A stretch of 64,000 nucleotides of DNA from Peptoniphilus genitalis (GTDB taxonomy: Bacteria > Bacillota > Clostridia > Tissierellales > Peptoniphilaceae), in contig NZ_CP097885.1 of assembly GCF_023614525.1 (NCBI RefSeq), positions 62,001 to 126,000 of the forward strand, written 5' to 3'. This document shows, one piece after another, positions 53,649-62,525 of the stretch (position 1 is the first letter of the stretch; every line of letters begins with the position of its first letter). The position numbers and the translations under genes are program-made. Under the pieces are notes generated by a model, which worked only from the letters and a program-made list of their open reading frames with translations, did no database searches and was not told the origin of the DNA.

Positions 53649-55664
53649 TTAATTTTTGCTTCCCTCAATATCTATTTCATCAAAATTATTGTAATAAGAT
53701 TGGAGTGCAAGAAGTGAACCCTTGGCCTTTAAGACAATTTCATCAAACTCTTCTTCTTCATCTGATAAAAGAATGATGGCTCCTCCAACTCCTATAGTAG
53801 CCTTATCTTCTTCAATAAGAGCAGTCCTTATAACAATATTAAAATCCATTGTTGAATTATTTGATATATATCCAATTGTTCCTGAATAAACACCTCTAGG
53901 ATAAGTTTCAAGTTCATCAATTATCTCCAAGGTCCTCTTCTTTGGTGCTCCAGTCATGGAACCACCTGGAAAAGTTTTTTCAAGAACTTCTATTATGTCA
54001 ACATCTTCCCTAATTTTTCCAGATACTGTTGTTACAAGTTGATGTAGGGTCTTATAAGTCTCTACATCCATAAGTTTTGGAACTTCAACAGATCCAATCT
54101 CACAGAACTTGCCCAAGTCATTCCTAAGAAGGTCAACAATCATTAGGTTTTCTGACTTAGTCTTTTCTTCGCTTCTAAGTTCTTCGATTAAGCTTTCATC
54201 TTCTGCCTTTGACTCTCCTCTTTTTATAGTACCCTTGATGGGCTTAGTTGATACAATTTTATCTTTATCTACTCTCAAGAATCTTTCCATTGATGAAGAT
54301 GCTATTTTTAGCTCATCAAGGGGCAAGAAGGCACTATATTGTCCAGGACTTTTATCCCTGAGCTCCATATAATACTTCTTTCCATCAATTTTGTCAAAGA
54401 TATCAAGTCTATTTGTTAAACAAACTTCATAAGTTTCCCCTGCACAAATTAATTCTTTTATTTTTAAAATATCTTCAGTATAAGTTTTTTTATCTTTTAC
54501 AAATTTTAATTTTGGAAATTTTCTTTTTTCTTCTCTTTCTTTTTTTATTTCTAAATCAACATCTAAAATTTTTTTTATATCTTCCTTCCAATCTAAATCA
54601 TCGCCGTAAGAAAGTAGATACAATTTCTTTTCTAAGTGATCGTAAACAAGGGCCCTGTCACAATATTTTAAATAGGCATCTGGATAGGAATAAGAGTGCT
54701 TATTTGAAACATTCTCTGTGTCTTTTTTTAACTCATATCCAAAGTATCCTATATAACCAAGCTGAAAGTCAAAGGGAAGAGTTTCATCATAATCCCATCT
54801 AGGTCTATTAGCTTTTAAAAAATCAAAAATATTTTCTTCAAAGATTTCTTTTTCTTGTGAAGCTACAAAAGTTTTTTCCACTAACTTTTTATCAACATCA
54901 TATTTAATTGTGTGTCCTCTTTTTTTACCTTGAAGTCCAAAGATAGAAAATCTTGAAAGACCTTCTTCTACCTTACTGCTATCAAGCCAAAGGGTCCTGT
55001 CATCATAAGCATAAAGTTTCTCATAAAGTTCACTTGTATCAAAATCTTTTTCAATTATTTCATAAGCAAGTTGGTTTTTATTATAAAAGTCTCTAGTAAT
55101 ATTTATAAAATTATTAATTAATTCTTCTCCACATTCACTTGCTATAGATTCTGGATGAAATTGAAGACCATAGATAGGTTTAGTCTTATGAGAAATACCC
55201 ATTACTATACCCTCAGGAGTTCTTGCATCGATTTCAATATCATCAAGCTCTTGGTCTTGACAAGTGAGTGAATGGTACCTAGTGACAATAAAATTATTTT
55301 TTATTCCCTTGAATAAACCCTTTCCATTATGGTTAACAGAACTTTGCCTTCCATGCATTGGCTCTTCAGCTCTTACTACCTCCCCACCGTGGCAATAATA
55401 AATCCCTTGATGACCAAGACAAATCCCTAAAATTGGTTTATTTAATTTTTCTATTATATCTTTGCAAATTCCAAAATCTTTTTTCTTGTCTGGACTTCCA
55501 GGACCTGGAGAAATAATTACATTGTCAAAATTTAAATTTAAAATTTCATCATAGGTCATCTCATCATTTTTAATTACTATGGGCTCAAGACCTGAAACCT
55601 TTCCAATTAATTGATAGAGGTTGTAAGTATAGGAATCGTAATTATCTATTATAAGTGATCTCAT
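53649..55664 (-). CDS. pabAB: Fused aminodeoxychorismate synthase (PabA-PabB)
   Basis: One 671-residue chain joins the glutamine amidotransferase (residues 1-190: LIIDNYDSYTYNL, GICLGHQGIYYCHGG with nucleophile Cys, QFHPESIASECG) to the chorismate-aminating part (about 200-671: STKPIKGTIKRGES; PGGSMTGAPKKRTLEII). The Lys of PIKGT is the PabB covalent-catalysis residue; anthranilate synthases have Ala there, so folate-bound p-aminobenzoate is the likely product, not Trp. PabC in the same operon supports this. It overlaps aroQ by four bases. Confidence 0.9.
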   Translation of the reverse strand: MRSLIIDNYDSYTYNLYQLIGKVSGLEPIVIKNDEMTYDEILNLNFDNVIISPGPGSPDKKKDFGICKDIIEKLNKPILGICLGHQGIYYCHGGEVVRAEEPMHGRQSSVNHNGKGLFKGIKNNFIVTRYHSLTCQDQELDDIEIDARTPEGIVMGISHKTKPIYGLQFHPESIASECGEELINNFINITRDFYNKNQLAYEIIEKDFDTSELYEKLYAYDDRTLWLDSSKVEEGLSRFSIFGLQGKKRGHTIKYDVDKKLVEKTFVASQEKEIFEENIFDFLKANRPRWDYDETLPFDFQLGYIGYFGYELKKDTENVSNKHSYSYPDAYLKYCDRALVYDHLEKKLYLLSYGDDLDWKEDIKKILDVDLEIKKEREEKRKFPKLKFVKDKKTYTEDILKIKELICAGETYEVCLTNRLDIFDKIDGKKYYMELRDKSPGQYSAFLPLDELKIASSSMERFLRVDKDKIVSTKPIKGTIKRGESKAEDESLIEELRSEEKTKSENLMIVDLLRNDLGKFCEIGSVEVPKLMDVETYKTLHQLVTTVSGKIREDVDIIEVLEKTFPGGSMTGAPKKRTLEIIDELETYPRGVYSGTIGYISNNSTMDFNIVIRTALIEEDKATIGVGGAIILLSDEEEEFDEIVLKAKGSLLALQSYYNNFDEIDIEGSKN

Positions 55665-56101
55665 TCTTGCTCCTTTAAATAATTTTTTATATATATAATT
55701 GCCTCTTTATAACCAGATATTCCTAATCCTTCAAAGGACTTTATAGCATAGTCCCTGATAAAATTAACTTGTCTAAAGTTTTCTCTATCTGAAACTTTTG
55801 ATATATGAACTTCAACTGTTGGAATACTTACTGCCTTTAAGGCATCTAAAATTGCAATGCTGGTGTGAGTATAGGCAGCGGGGTTTATGACAATTCCATC
55901 AAACTTTTTGTAGGCTTCTTGAATTTTATCAACTATAGCTCCCTCATGATTTGATTGAAAATGTTCAAATTCAATATTTTCTTCATTAGCAGTTTCCTCT
56001 AAAATTTCTAAAAGTTTTTCATAGTTATCACTGCCATAAATATTTACTTCTCTTATTCCCAACATATTTATATTAGGTCCATTAATCACTAAAATCTTCA
56101 T
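55661..56101 (-). CDS. aroQ: 3-dehydroquinate dehydratase, type II
   Basis: Dehydrates 3-dehydroquinate in the shikimate pathway. The 146-residue type II protein has INGPNINMLGIREVNIYG with the catalytic Arg and Tyr, HFQSNHEGAIVDKI, INPAAYTHTSIAI and VEVHISKVSDRENFR. No type I enzyme is seen in the window. It overlaps the CM-AroE-AroK gene by 20 bases. Confidence 0.95.
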   Translation of the reverse strand: MKILVINGPNINMLGIREVNIYGSDNYEKLLEILEETANEENIEFEHFQSNHEGAIVDKIQEAYKKFDGIVINPAAYTHTSIAILDALKAVSIPTVEVHISKVSDRENFRQVNFIRDYAIKSFEGLGISGYKEAIIYIKNYLKEQE

Positions 56102-57593
56102 GTTTTTCTACTTCCTTAAGAATTAAATCTAAATTTTTAATTTTATCCTCTATAACATCTATTTCTATATTGGCTAAAGCTTCGTAAATTTCTTTTCTTT
56201 CATCATAAAGTTTTTTAAGATTTTCTAAATTTTTTGAGAGTGGTCTACCAGATGTCTCTAAGTTCTCTAAGTCTCTATTAAGATATATAACTAAAGAGTT
56301 TTGTGAGATATAATCTCTATTTTCTTCTCTAAGAGGCGTTCCACCTCCACTTGCTATTACTATACCATTTCTCTTGCTAAGATCTTTTAATATTTTACTT
56401 TCTATATCTCTAAAATAAGCTTCGCCTTTTTCTTCAAAAATTTCTGGAATTGTTTTGCCTTCTTCTTTTTCGATTAAGTCATCTGTATCATAAAAGTCTC
56501 TCTTAAGTTTTTCTGCAAGCATCTTACCCATACTTGTCTTACCGCATGAAGGCATACCAATTAAAAGGATATTTTCCATATCAAATTTTAATTTTTTATA
56601 AATCTTTATAATAATAGATTCATCAAGTTTTTTATCTAGGAAAAGCTCACAGGCAAAGAAAGCTTGGGCAACTAACATCATAAGACCTGACATAGTTTTT
56701 ATACTTAATTTTTCTGCATCGATTATTAACTTAGTCTTTAACGGATTATAAATTAAGTCTATAACAGCCTCTAGTTTGTTAAACTTAGCTAAATCCACCT
56801 TACACTCCATGTTGTTTGGATACATACCAATTGGTGTTGCATTGATTATTACTTCAAAGTCAGAAAATTTTTCTATAGATTCATAATTATTTTCAGTGGA
56901 CCTGCTTATTACTACAAATTCCTTGGCGCCCTTATCCATAAGAAGCTTTTGAAGCATCTTGCTAGCTCCACCTGATCCTAAAATCAATACTTTTTTATCT
57001 TTTAAATCAATACCATAAAAACCTAAACTGTAGTCAAAACCAAGGTAGTCTGTGTTATATCCAATCAGTCTTCCTTTTCTATTTACTATGGTATTTACAG
57101 CTCCAATTTCCTTAGCAAGTTCATCTATCTCGTCAAGATATTTCATGGAAACTTCTTTATAAGGTATGGTTACATTTATCCCTTTGAACTTTCTTAAATT
57201 AAAAAATTCATCTAATTCATTGTTTTTTATATCTCTTAAATTATAAGTGTAATCTGCTAAAAGTTCATGAATTTCCTTAGATTTACTGTGAGATAGGCTT
57301 TCACCAATCAATCCATAAGTGAAGTTTTCATTTTTTATTTTTGCTGAAAGCTTTTTACTTTCTTTAAAAATTGAAGTATAGATAGGGTCTACAATATCTT
57401 TAAATTCTTCATCTATTTTATTTTCTAATTTTTTTATTATTTCTCTTTCCCTATTTTTATCTTCTGTATTTAAATTATTATTCAACTTGTAAAGACCCAC
57501 ATCTTTTATGATCGTCATTCTTTCTTCAAGAAGTCTTATTATTTCAGCATCAATTTTATCTAGGATTTCCCTATCTTCTTTTAGATTTCTCAT
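56082..57593 (-). CDS. Triple fusion: chorismate mutase, shikimate dehydrogenase, shikimate kinase
   Basis: A 503-residue chain with three enzymes. Residues 1-88 form an AroQ-class chorismate mutase (REILDKIDAEIIRLLEERM, then LYKLN and KNREREIIKKLE, retaining the main-chain Arg/Lys/Glu active-site residues). Residues about 92-330 form AroE (YGLIGESLSHSKSKEIHELL, VTIPYKE, VNTIVNRKG, LILGSGGASKMLQ). Residues about 335-503 form AroK (ILLIGMPSCGKTSMGKML, FYDTDDLIE, ASGGGTPLR). It supplies shikimate and its 3-phosphate and can drain chorismate to prephenate, although no prephenate-using gene is in the window. It overlaps aroC by four bases. Confidence 0.92.
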   Translation of the reverse strand: MRNLKEDREILDKIDAEIIRLLEERMTIIKDVGLYKLNNNLNTEDKNREREIIKKLENKIDEEFKDIVDPIYTSIFKESKKLSAKIKNENFTYGLIGESLSHSKSKEIHELLADYTYNLRDIKNNELDEFFNLRKFKGINVTIPYKEVSMKYLDEIDELAKEIGAVNTIVNRKGRLIGYNTDYLGFDYSLGFYGIDLKDKKVLILGSGGASKMLQKLLMDKGAKEFVVISRSTENNYESIEKFSDFEVIINATPIGMYPNNMECKVDLAKFNKLEAVIDLIYNPLKTKLIIDAEKLSIKTMSGLMMLVAQAFFACELFLDKKLDESIIIKIYKKLKFDMENILLIGMPSCGKTSMGKMLAEKLKRDFYDTDDLIEKEEGKTIPEIFEEKGEAYFRDIESKILKDLSKRNGIVIASGGGTPLREENRDYISQNSLVIYLNRDLENLETSGRPLSKNLENLKKLYDERKEIYEALANIEIDVIEDKIKNLDLILKEVEKHEDFSD

Positions 57594-58675
57594 CTTTCAC
57601 CTTCCATCACTAGGTCGAGAAGAGCTATAGCCGTAATCATCTCTATTGCAACAAGAGCTCTTGGCACAATTGAAGGGTCATGTCTTCCTACAATTTCTAA
57701 TTTTGTATTATTTTTGTCCTTTAGTGAAACAGTGTCCTGAATCTTAGCAATAGAACTTGTTGGCTTTACAGCAGTCCTAAATACAATTGGCATACCACTT
57801 GAAAGTCCACCAATTATTCCCCCATGATTGTTAGTCCTAGTTTTAATTTCCTTATTTTCATAATAATAAGAATCATTGTGGTCACTTCCCAACATTTTTG
57901 CAGCTTCAAAACCACTTCCAAATTCAATCCCCTTTATGCCAGGTACTGAAAAAACTGCATGTGAAATTACTGACTCTAGAGAATCAAAAAAAGGCTCGCC
58001 AATACCCACTGGCATATTTAACACAAAAGTTTCAACTATACCTCCAATGGAGTCTCCTTCTTCCTTTGCCTTTAAAATTTCAGTTTTCATTTTTTCTCTT
58101 GAAGATGGGTCTATAACAGGAAAAACCTGATCTTTAAAGTCATAAAAGTTCTCTTCTTTTATATCATCTAAATTTATTTCTTTATCCTTTGCCAAACCTA
58201 TGCTTTTAATTCTTGAGTAAATCTTTATTCCTCTTTTCATTAAAATATCTTCAGCGATAGACCCTCCTATTACAAGAGGAGCTGTCATCCTTCCAGAAAA
58301 CTGGCCTCCACCTCTTACATCATTGTAAGATGCAAATTTAACATAGGCTGGATAGTCTGCATGAGATGGTCTAGGCATATTCCTAAGATTGTCATAGTCC
58401 TTTGATCTTTGGTCCTTATTTTTTATAATTGCACAAAGAGGTGCACCACATGTTATGTCTTCTACATCTCCACTGACAAGTTCATAAGAGTCCTCTTCTT
58501 TTCTAGGACTTGAAAATTCATTTCTACCAGGTCTTCTTCTGTCAAGATTTTTTGCAATTAAGTCTCTGTTAATTTTGTATCCTGCTTCAATTCCGTCAAT
58601 AACAAGACCAATTCCGCTTGAGTGAGATTGACCAAATAATGTAACTTTGAAATTTTTACCAAAACTATAGGACAT
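57590..58675 (-). CDS. aroC: Chorismate synthase
   Basis: FMN-dependent enzyme that makes chorismate from EPSP. The 361 residues have FGQSHSSGIGLVIDG (usually FGESHG), GRNEFSSPRKEEDSYEL, RPSHADYPAYVKFASYNDVRGG-type segments and GSDHNDSYYYENKEI; DVRGGGQFSGRMTAP is close to the family consensus. The first motif reads Q and S where most have E and G, a mild divergence. The ATG at 58675 has AGGAGG eight bases upstream; a GTG start three codons earlier overlaps that site. It overlaps aroA's end. Confidence 0.93.
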   Translation of the reverse strand: MSYSFGKNFKVTLFGQSHSSGIGLVIDGIEAGYKINRDLIAKNLDRRRPGRNEFSSPRKEEDSYELVSGDVEDITCGAPLCAIIKNKDQRSKDYDNLRNMPRPSHADYPAYVKFASYNDVRGGGQFSGRMTAPLVIGGSIAEDILMKRGIKIYSRIKSIGLAKDKEINLDDIKEENFYDFKDQVFPVIDPSSREKMKTEILKAKEEGDSIGGIVETFVLNMPVGIGEPFFDSLESVISHAVFSVPGIKGIEFGSGFEAAKMLGSDHNDSYYYENKEIKTRTNNHGGIIGGLSSGMPIVFRTAVKPTSSIAKIQDTVSLKDKNNTKLEIVGRHDPSIVPRALVAIEMITAIALLDLVMEGER

Positions 58676-59912
58676 GATTTTCACCTCCTAGTGAAGCTAA
58701 GTCCTTATAAAATTCTTTGTAGGATTTTTCTACACATTCGCTATCAATTATTTCTATAGGACCCTTGGCAAAGCCTGCAGCAATAGACGCAGACATTGCT
58801 ATCCTGTGATCATTAAAGGAATTTATCTTACATGAATTAAATTTACCAACTCCACTAAAGGAAAAAGAATTTTCATTTAAAGAAACTTTTACCCCAAGTC
58901 TTTTTAGCATTTCAATAGTTGACTCTACCCTGTCACTTTCCTTTAGTTTTAATCTCTCAATGTTTATGACTTCTATTTCCTTTCCATAAAGACCACATAG
59001 AACTGATAGGATTGGAATCGTATCAGGAATATCTTTTGCATCTATAATAATTTTTTCTTTGGCCTCATTTCTCTTTACAAACCTATAGGAATCTTTTGAA
59101 TTGTTTTCAAGTCCAAGTTCATTAAAATACCTCAAGGCTTCCTTGTCTCCTTGGATTGATAATTTATTTAAACCTATAACTTCTACTCCGCTTGCTAGGA
59201 AAAATAGAGCGTTAGACCAGTCCTTTTCAACAATATAATCTTGTCCCATAAATTTTCCCCTGCTTGAATAAATATTTTTATCTTCTAATACTTTTACTCC
59301 AAATTTATCCATAACATCTACTGTCATATCAATATAGGGCCTTGATTCTGTCTCAGTTGTTAGTTTAATAGTGCAGTCTTGTCCTATTCCTCCAGCTGCC
59401 AATAATAAACCAGTAACAAACTGTGAAGAAATATTTCCAGGAAGTTCAAAATAATAATTTGTTAATTTACCACTGATTAAAATTTTTTCTCCAACTTCCC
59501 TTATAGAAACACCATGTTTTGGAAATAAATCGAAGTAAACAGAGTTAGTTCTTGTCACGAGGCTTCCTCTTCTTATCACTTCAGCCTCAATTCCAAGTGC
59601 TCCTAGAATCGGCAATATAAACCTTAGGGTGCTTCCGCTTTCTCCTACATCAATAAGTGTTTTTTTGTTGTATTCTTGAGGAGCTTCAATGTGGATCTTA
59701 CTTCCTTCTCTTGAAATTTTTACTCCTAAAGATTCTACCACATTTAGAGACGCTTCTATATCCTTGGACAAGTTGTCAATTTCTAAGATAGATTCACCTC
59801 TTGCCAAAGCGGCACAAAAGATTGCCCTATGAGCATAGGATTTTGAAGTTATACCTGAAATTTTTCCATCTAATTTTTTATTTTCAATGAGTCTATTAAT
59901 TATTTTTTCCAA
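58665..59912 (-). CDS. aroA: EPSP synthase (3-phosphoshikimate 1-carboxyvinyltransferase)
   Basis: Transfers enolpyruvyl from PEP to shikimate-3-phosphate. The 415-residue protein has SKSYAHRAIFCAALARG, GESGSTLRFILPI near 91 (PEP site), the Asp in DIPDTIPILSVL near 313 and FNDHRIAMSASIAAG near 380. The start is taken as TTG 59912, overlapping the aroB end; its ribosome binding site (GGGAAA) is weak, so the exact start is unsure. Confidence 0.94.
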   Translation of the reverse strand: MEKIINRLIENKKLDGKISGITSKSYAHRAIFCAALARGESILEIDNLSKDIEASLNVVESLGVKISREGSKIHIEAPQEYNKKTLIDVGESGSTLRFILPILGALGIEAEVIRRGSLVTRTNSVYFDLFPKHGVSIREVGEKILISGKLTNYYFELPGNISSQFVTGLLLAAGGIGQDCTIKLTTETESRPYIDMTVDVMDKFGVKVLEDKNIYSSRGKFMGQDYIVEKDWSNALFFLASGVEVIGLNKLSIQGDKEALRYFNELGLENNSKDSYRFVKRNEAKEKIIIDAKDIPDTIPILSVLCGLYGKEIEVINIERLKLKESDRVESTIEMLKRLGVKVSLNENSFSFSGVGKFNSCKINSFNDHRIAMSASIAAGFAKGPIEIIDSECVEKSYKEFYKDLASLGGENHVL

Positions 59913-60936
59913 GTTCTATTATTTCCCTTAATTCATCAAAATCAATTTTTTTACTCATAACTTCTCCGATTTTCGTTGGAATAATTACGTTTATCCTGTT
60001 ATTTTTTATCTTCTTGTCATGCTTTAGTACTTCTAAAATTTCATCTGTATCAAAGTCGTAAGATATTGGTAAATTATGATTCTCAAAAGCTTCAATTAGG
60101 TCTTTATAAAAGTCATCTTCTGCAAGACCCAATTTATAAGCAGCCCTTGCCATATATATAGTTCCTATTCCAATGCTTTCGCCATGGTTAAGTTGGTAGT
60201 TTGATAAGGACTCAATCCCATGACCTATTGTGTGGCCAAGATTTAATTTTTGTCTTTTGCCCCTATCTCTTTCGTCATCTCTAACAAAATCTAATTTTAT
60301 ATTTAAGGACTTATAAATAATCATTTCATAGTCCAAGTCGTCTGCTGATTTTAAATATTCAAAAAGTTCCCTGTCCTTTAAAACTGAATACTTAAAAATT
60401 TCTGCCAGCCCATTATTTATATTTCTTTCATCAAGAGTCTCTAAAAAACTGTAATCAATATGCACATACTTTGGAAAATAGAAGGATCCAACTTGATTTT
60501 TTAAATTCATAAAATTTATTCCATTTTTTCCGCCAACTGAAGAGTCAATCATTGATAATAAAGTAGTAGGAACAGCAAGAAAATCAATTCCCCTAAGGTA
60601 GCTTGCTGCAACGTAGCCACCAAGGTCTCCAACTACTCCTCCTCCAAAGGCTATTATTGCATCGCCCCTATTAAAATTATTTTCTACAAGAAACTTATTA
60701 ATTTCCACAAAGTTTTCAATGGATTTTGATTCTTCTCCTGGAGTAATTTTAAAAATAAAATATTCCAAGCCCTTCATTATACTTTTTATCCTGTCTTCGT
60801 ATAAAGAAAATACATTTTCGTCAGTAATTATTAAAAATTTTGATTCGCTTCTTCCCCTTAAAAAATCTTTTAACTTGTCGTCACTTTTATAATCAATATC
60901 TATTTTATAAGAATTTTCTTTTACTAATATTTCCAT
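59896..60936 (-). CDS. aroB: 3-dehydroquinate synthase
   Basis: Second step of the shikimate pathway, NAD+- and metal-dependent. The 346 residues have KITPGEESKSIENF, AFGGGVVGDLGGYVAASYLRG, PTTLLSMIDSSVGGKNGINF and LNLGHTIGHGIESLSNYQLNHGE-type segments (the two His ligands; the family's GHAIE reads GHGIE). It is the first gene of the aro-pab operon, RBS TTAGGGG. Confidence 0.95.
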   Translation of the reverse strand: MEILVKENSYKIDIDYKSDDKLKDFLRGRSESKFLIITDENVFSLYEDRIKSIMKGLEYFIFKITPGEESKSIENFVEINKFLVENNFNRGDAIIAFGGGVVGDLGGYVAASYLRGIDFLAVPTTLLSMIDSSVGGKNGINFMNLKNQVGSFYFPKYVHIDYSFLETLDERNINNGLAEIFKYSVLKDRELFEYLKSADDLDYEMIIYKSLNIKLDFVRDDERDRGKRQKLNLGHTIGHGIESLSNYQLNHGESIGIGTIYMARAAYKLGLAEDDFYKDLIEAFENHNLPISYDFDTDEILEVLKHDKKIKNNRINVIIPTKIGEVMSKKIDFDELREIIELGKNN

Positions 60937-61021
60937 AAAACACCCCTAAGTATTCACTCTCTCTATCATAAATCATAGGCACCTATAAATAAAGATAAGA
61001 CCTCTAATTTTTTATAATTTT
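60937..61021 (-). promoter_or_regulatory. aro-pab operon upstream region with a small palindrome
   Basis: On the minus strand, ATAGG-TG-CCTAT (60975-60986) lies close to a TATGAT that could be the -10 of aroB. An operator is possible, but no repressor is known to bind it. No riboswitch or T-box pattern is seen in this short leader. Confidence 0.3.
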
Positions 61022-61060
61022 AAATAAAAAAATACTGGAGAAAAATTTTTATTCTCCAGC
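61022..61060 (-). terminator. znu operon terminator
   Basis: CTGGAGAA (61035-61042) pairs with TTCTCCAG (61052-61059), followed on the minus strand by TATTTTTTTATTT. It lies 15 bases past the znuB stop. Confidence 0.85.
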
Positions 61061-61074
61061 TAAAATTCATTTAT

Positions 61075-61866
61075 TTATTTTCTCTTTATAATTAATAAAA
61101 TTGTTAAAAATAAAACTCCAATTAATACAATGGCACCACCTGGTTTTAAACCCAAGTAAAATGATGACACAAGTCCAAGAATGGTAAATATAAATCCAAA
61201 GCATGAAGCAAGTATAGTGGTCTTTAAGTATCCAAGCTTAAACTGCATAGCACAAGCCACTGGCACTACCATTAGGGATGAAATAATTAGAATCCCAACA
61301 GTTCTTGCTGATACAGAAATAGTAACAGCTATTAGAATCATAAAAATCAAATTTATTCTATCAACATTAACTCCAGAAAGCCTTGCTGAAGACTCATCAA
61401 AGGAAATGTACATTAAGTCCACGAATAGATATGAAAATAAAAAGAATACTATAATTGAAACTCCAAGGATTAAATAAAAATCTAATTGTGGTATGGCAAT
61501 TATGGAGCCAAATAAATATTCTTCGAAGTTTGCACTTGTCTTAACAAAGCCTGAAAAAAGTGATGCAAGACCGATTCCTGTGCTCATTAATATTGCAGAA
61601 GAAATTTCTTGATAGCCTGGAAATTTCGTCCTAACATACTCCAAAAATATAGATCCAACAACGCAAAGTATTAGGGCTCCAATAACAGGAGAAGTTGAAG
61701 TAATTAGACCAAGCATTACACCAGCAAGGGAAACGTGAGATAAGGCATCTCCAATTACAGAAATTTTTTTATTTACAACTACAACACCCATGCAAGGGAT
61801 TATTATTGATAAAAAAGCTCCAACTATTAAAGCCTTTATCATATATGAATACTGAAAAATTTCCAT
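61075..61866 (-). CDS. znuB: Zinc/manganese ABC transporter permease
   Basis: A 263-residue ABC-3 family permease with about eight membrane segments; IIPCMGVVVVNKKISVIGDALSHVSLAGVML-type opening (KISVIGDALSHVSLAG) and PVACAMQFKLGYLKTTILAS match ZnuB/AdcB/MtsB. The substrate-binding partner has a long His-rich insert, so zinc is the likely ion. It starts right at the end of the ATPase gene. Confidence 0.93.
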   Translation of the reverse strand: MEIFQYSYMIKALIVGAFLSIIIPCMGVVVVNKKISVIGDALSHVSLAGVMLGLITSTSPVIGALILCVVGSIFLEYVRTKFPGYQEISSAILMSTGIGLASLFSGFVKTSANFEEYLFGSIIAIPQLDFYLILGVSIIVFFLFSYLFVDLMYISFDESSARLSGVNVDRINLIFMILIAVTISVSARTVGILIISSLMVVPVACAMQFKLGYLKTTILASCFGFIFTILGLVSSFYLGLKPGGAIVLIGVLFLTILLIIKRK

Positions 61867-62525
61867 TATTTCACTTCCCTTATCTTCTTATCTTTTATCT
61901 CATAAACCTTGTTTACATTGTTCTCTATCTCTTCAAGATTGTGAGTTATCATAAGGATGGTAATATTGTGCTGTTTATTTATGTGACTTAAAAGGTGAAA
62001 TAAGGCTTCCTTAGACTCCTTATCTACACCAGTCATGGGTTCATCAAGAATTAAAAATTCTGGGGTTGCCACTAGGGTCTTAGCAATTAAAATTCTTTGC
62101 CTTTGTCCACCAGATAATTCTGTGTATAGTCTATCCCTGTATTGATTCATGCCAACTAAATTTAAGGCATTGGTTATTTTTTCTTTATGATAACTTTTTA
62201 ATTTTCTAAACCCCTTATTTTTTGGATAAAGAGCAAGGGACAAGAGTTCCGAAACTGTAATTGGAAACTCAAGACTTGATGGGACAGAAAGTTGTGGTAC
62301 ATAACCAATATTTTCTATTCCATTTTCTGTATAAAAAGAAACAGTGCCCTCCAGCGGCTTAAGTTGGTTTAAAATAAGTTTAACTAAAGTCGACTTTCCA
62401 GCACCATTAGATCCTATAAGGGCGATATAGTCGCCCCTATAGACATCAAAGTTTATATCATCTAAAACTAAATCATCATTGTATTTAAATTTCAGATTTT
62501 TAATTTCTAACAATTTTTCCTTCAC
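61866..62525 (-). CDS. znuC: Zinc/manganese ABC transporter ATP-binding protein
   Basis: A 219-residue ATPase with Walker A IGSNGAGKSTLVKL, Q-loop IGYVPQ, signature LSGGQRQRILIAKTL, Walker B FLILDEPMTGVD and H-loop LMITHNLEE. Complete and of normal length for ZnuC/AdcC. It lies between znuA and znuB, touching both. Confidence 0.94.
   Translation of the reverse strand: MKEKLLEIKNLKFKYNDDLVLDDINFDVYRGDYIALIGSNGAGKSTLVKLILNQLKPLEGTVSFYTENGIENIGYVPQLSVPSSLEFPITVSELLSLALYPKNKGFRKLKSYHKEKITNALNLVGMNQYRDRLYTELSGGQRQRILIAKTLVATPEFLILDEPMTGVDKESKEALFHLLSHINKQHNITILMITHNLEEIENNVNKVYEIKDKKIREVK

Noticed and set aside
54413-54802. Leu-rich frame inside pabAB on the plus strand
   Set aside because: It is opposite a well-supported coding region and has no plausible start signal.
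60937-61021. Riboswitch or T-box leader for the aro operon
   Set aside because: The leader is short and shows no conserved T-box or riboswitch elements.
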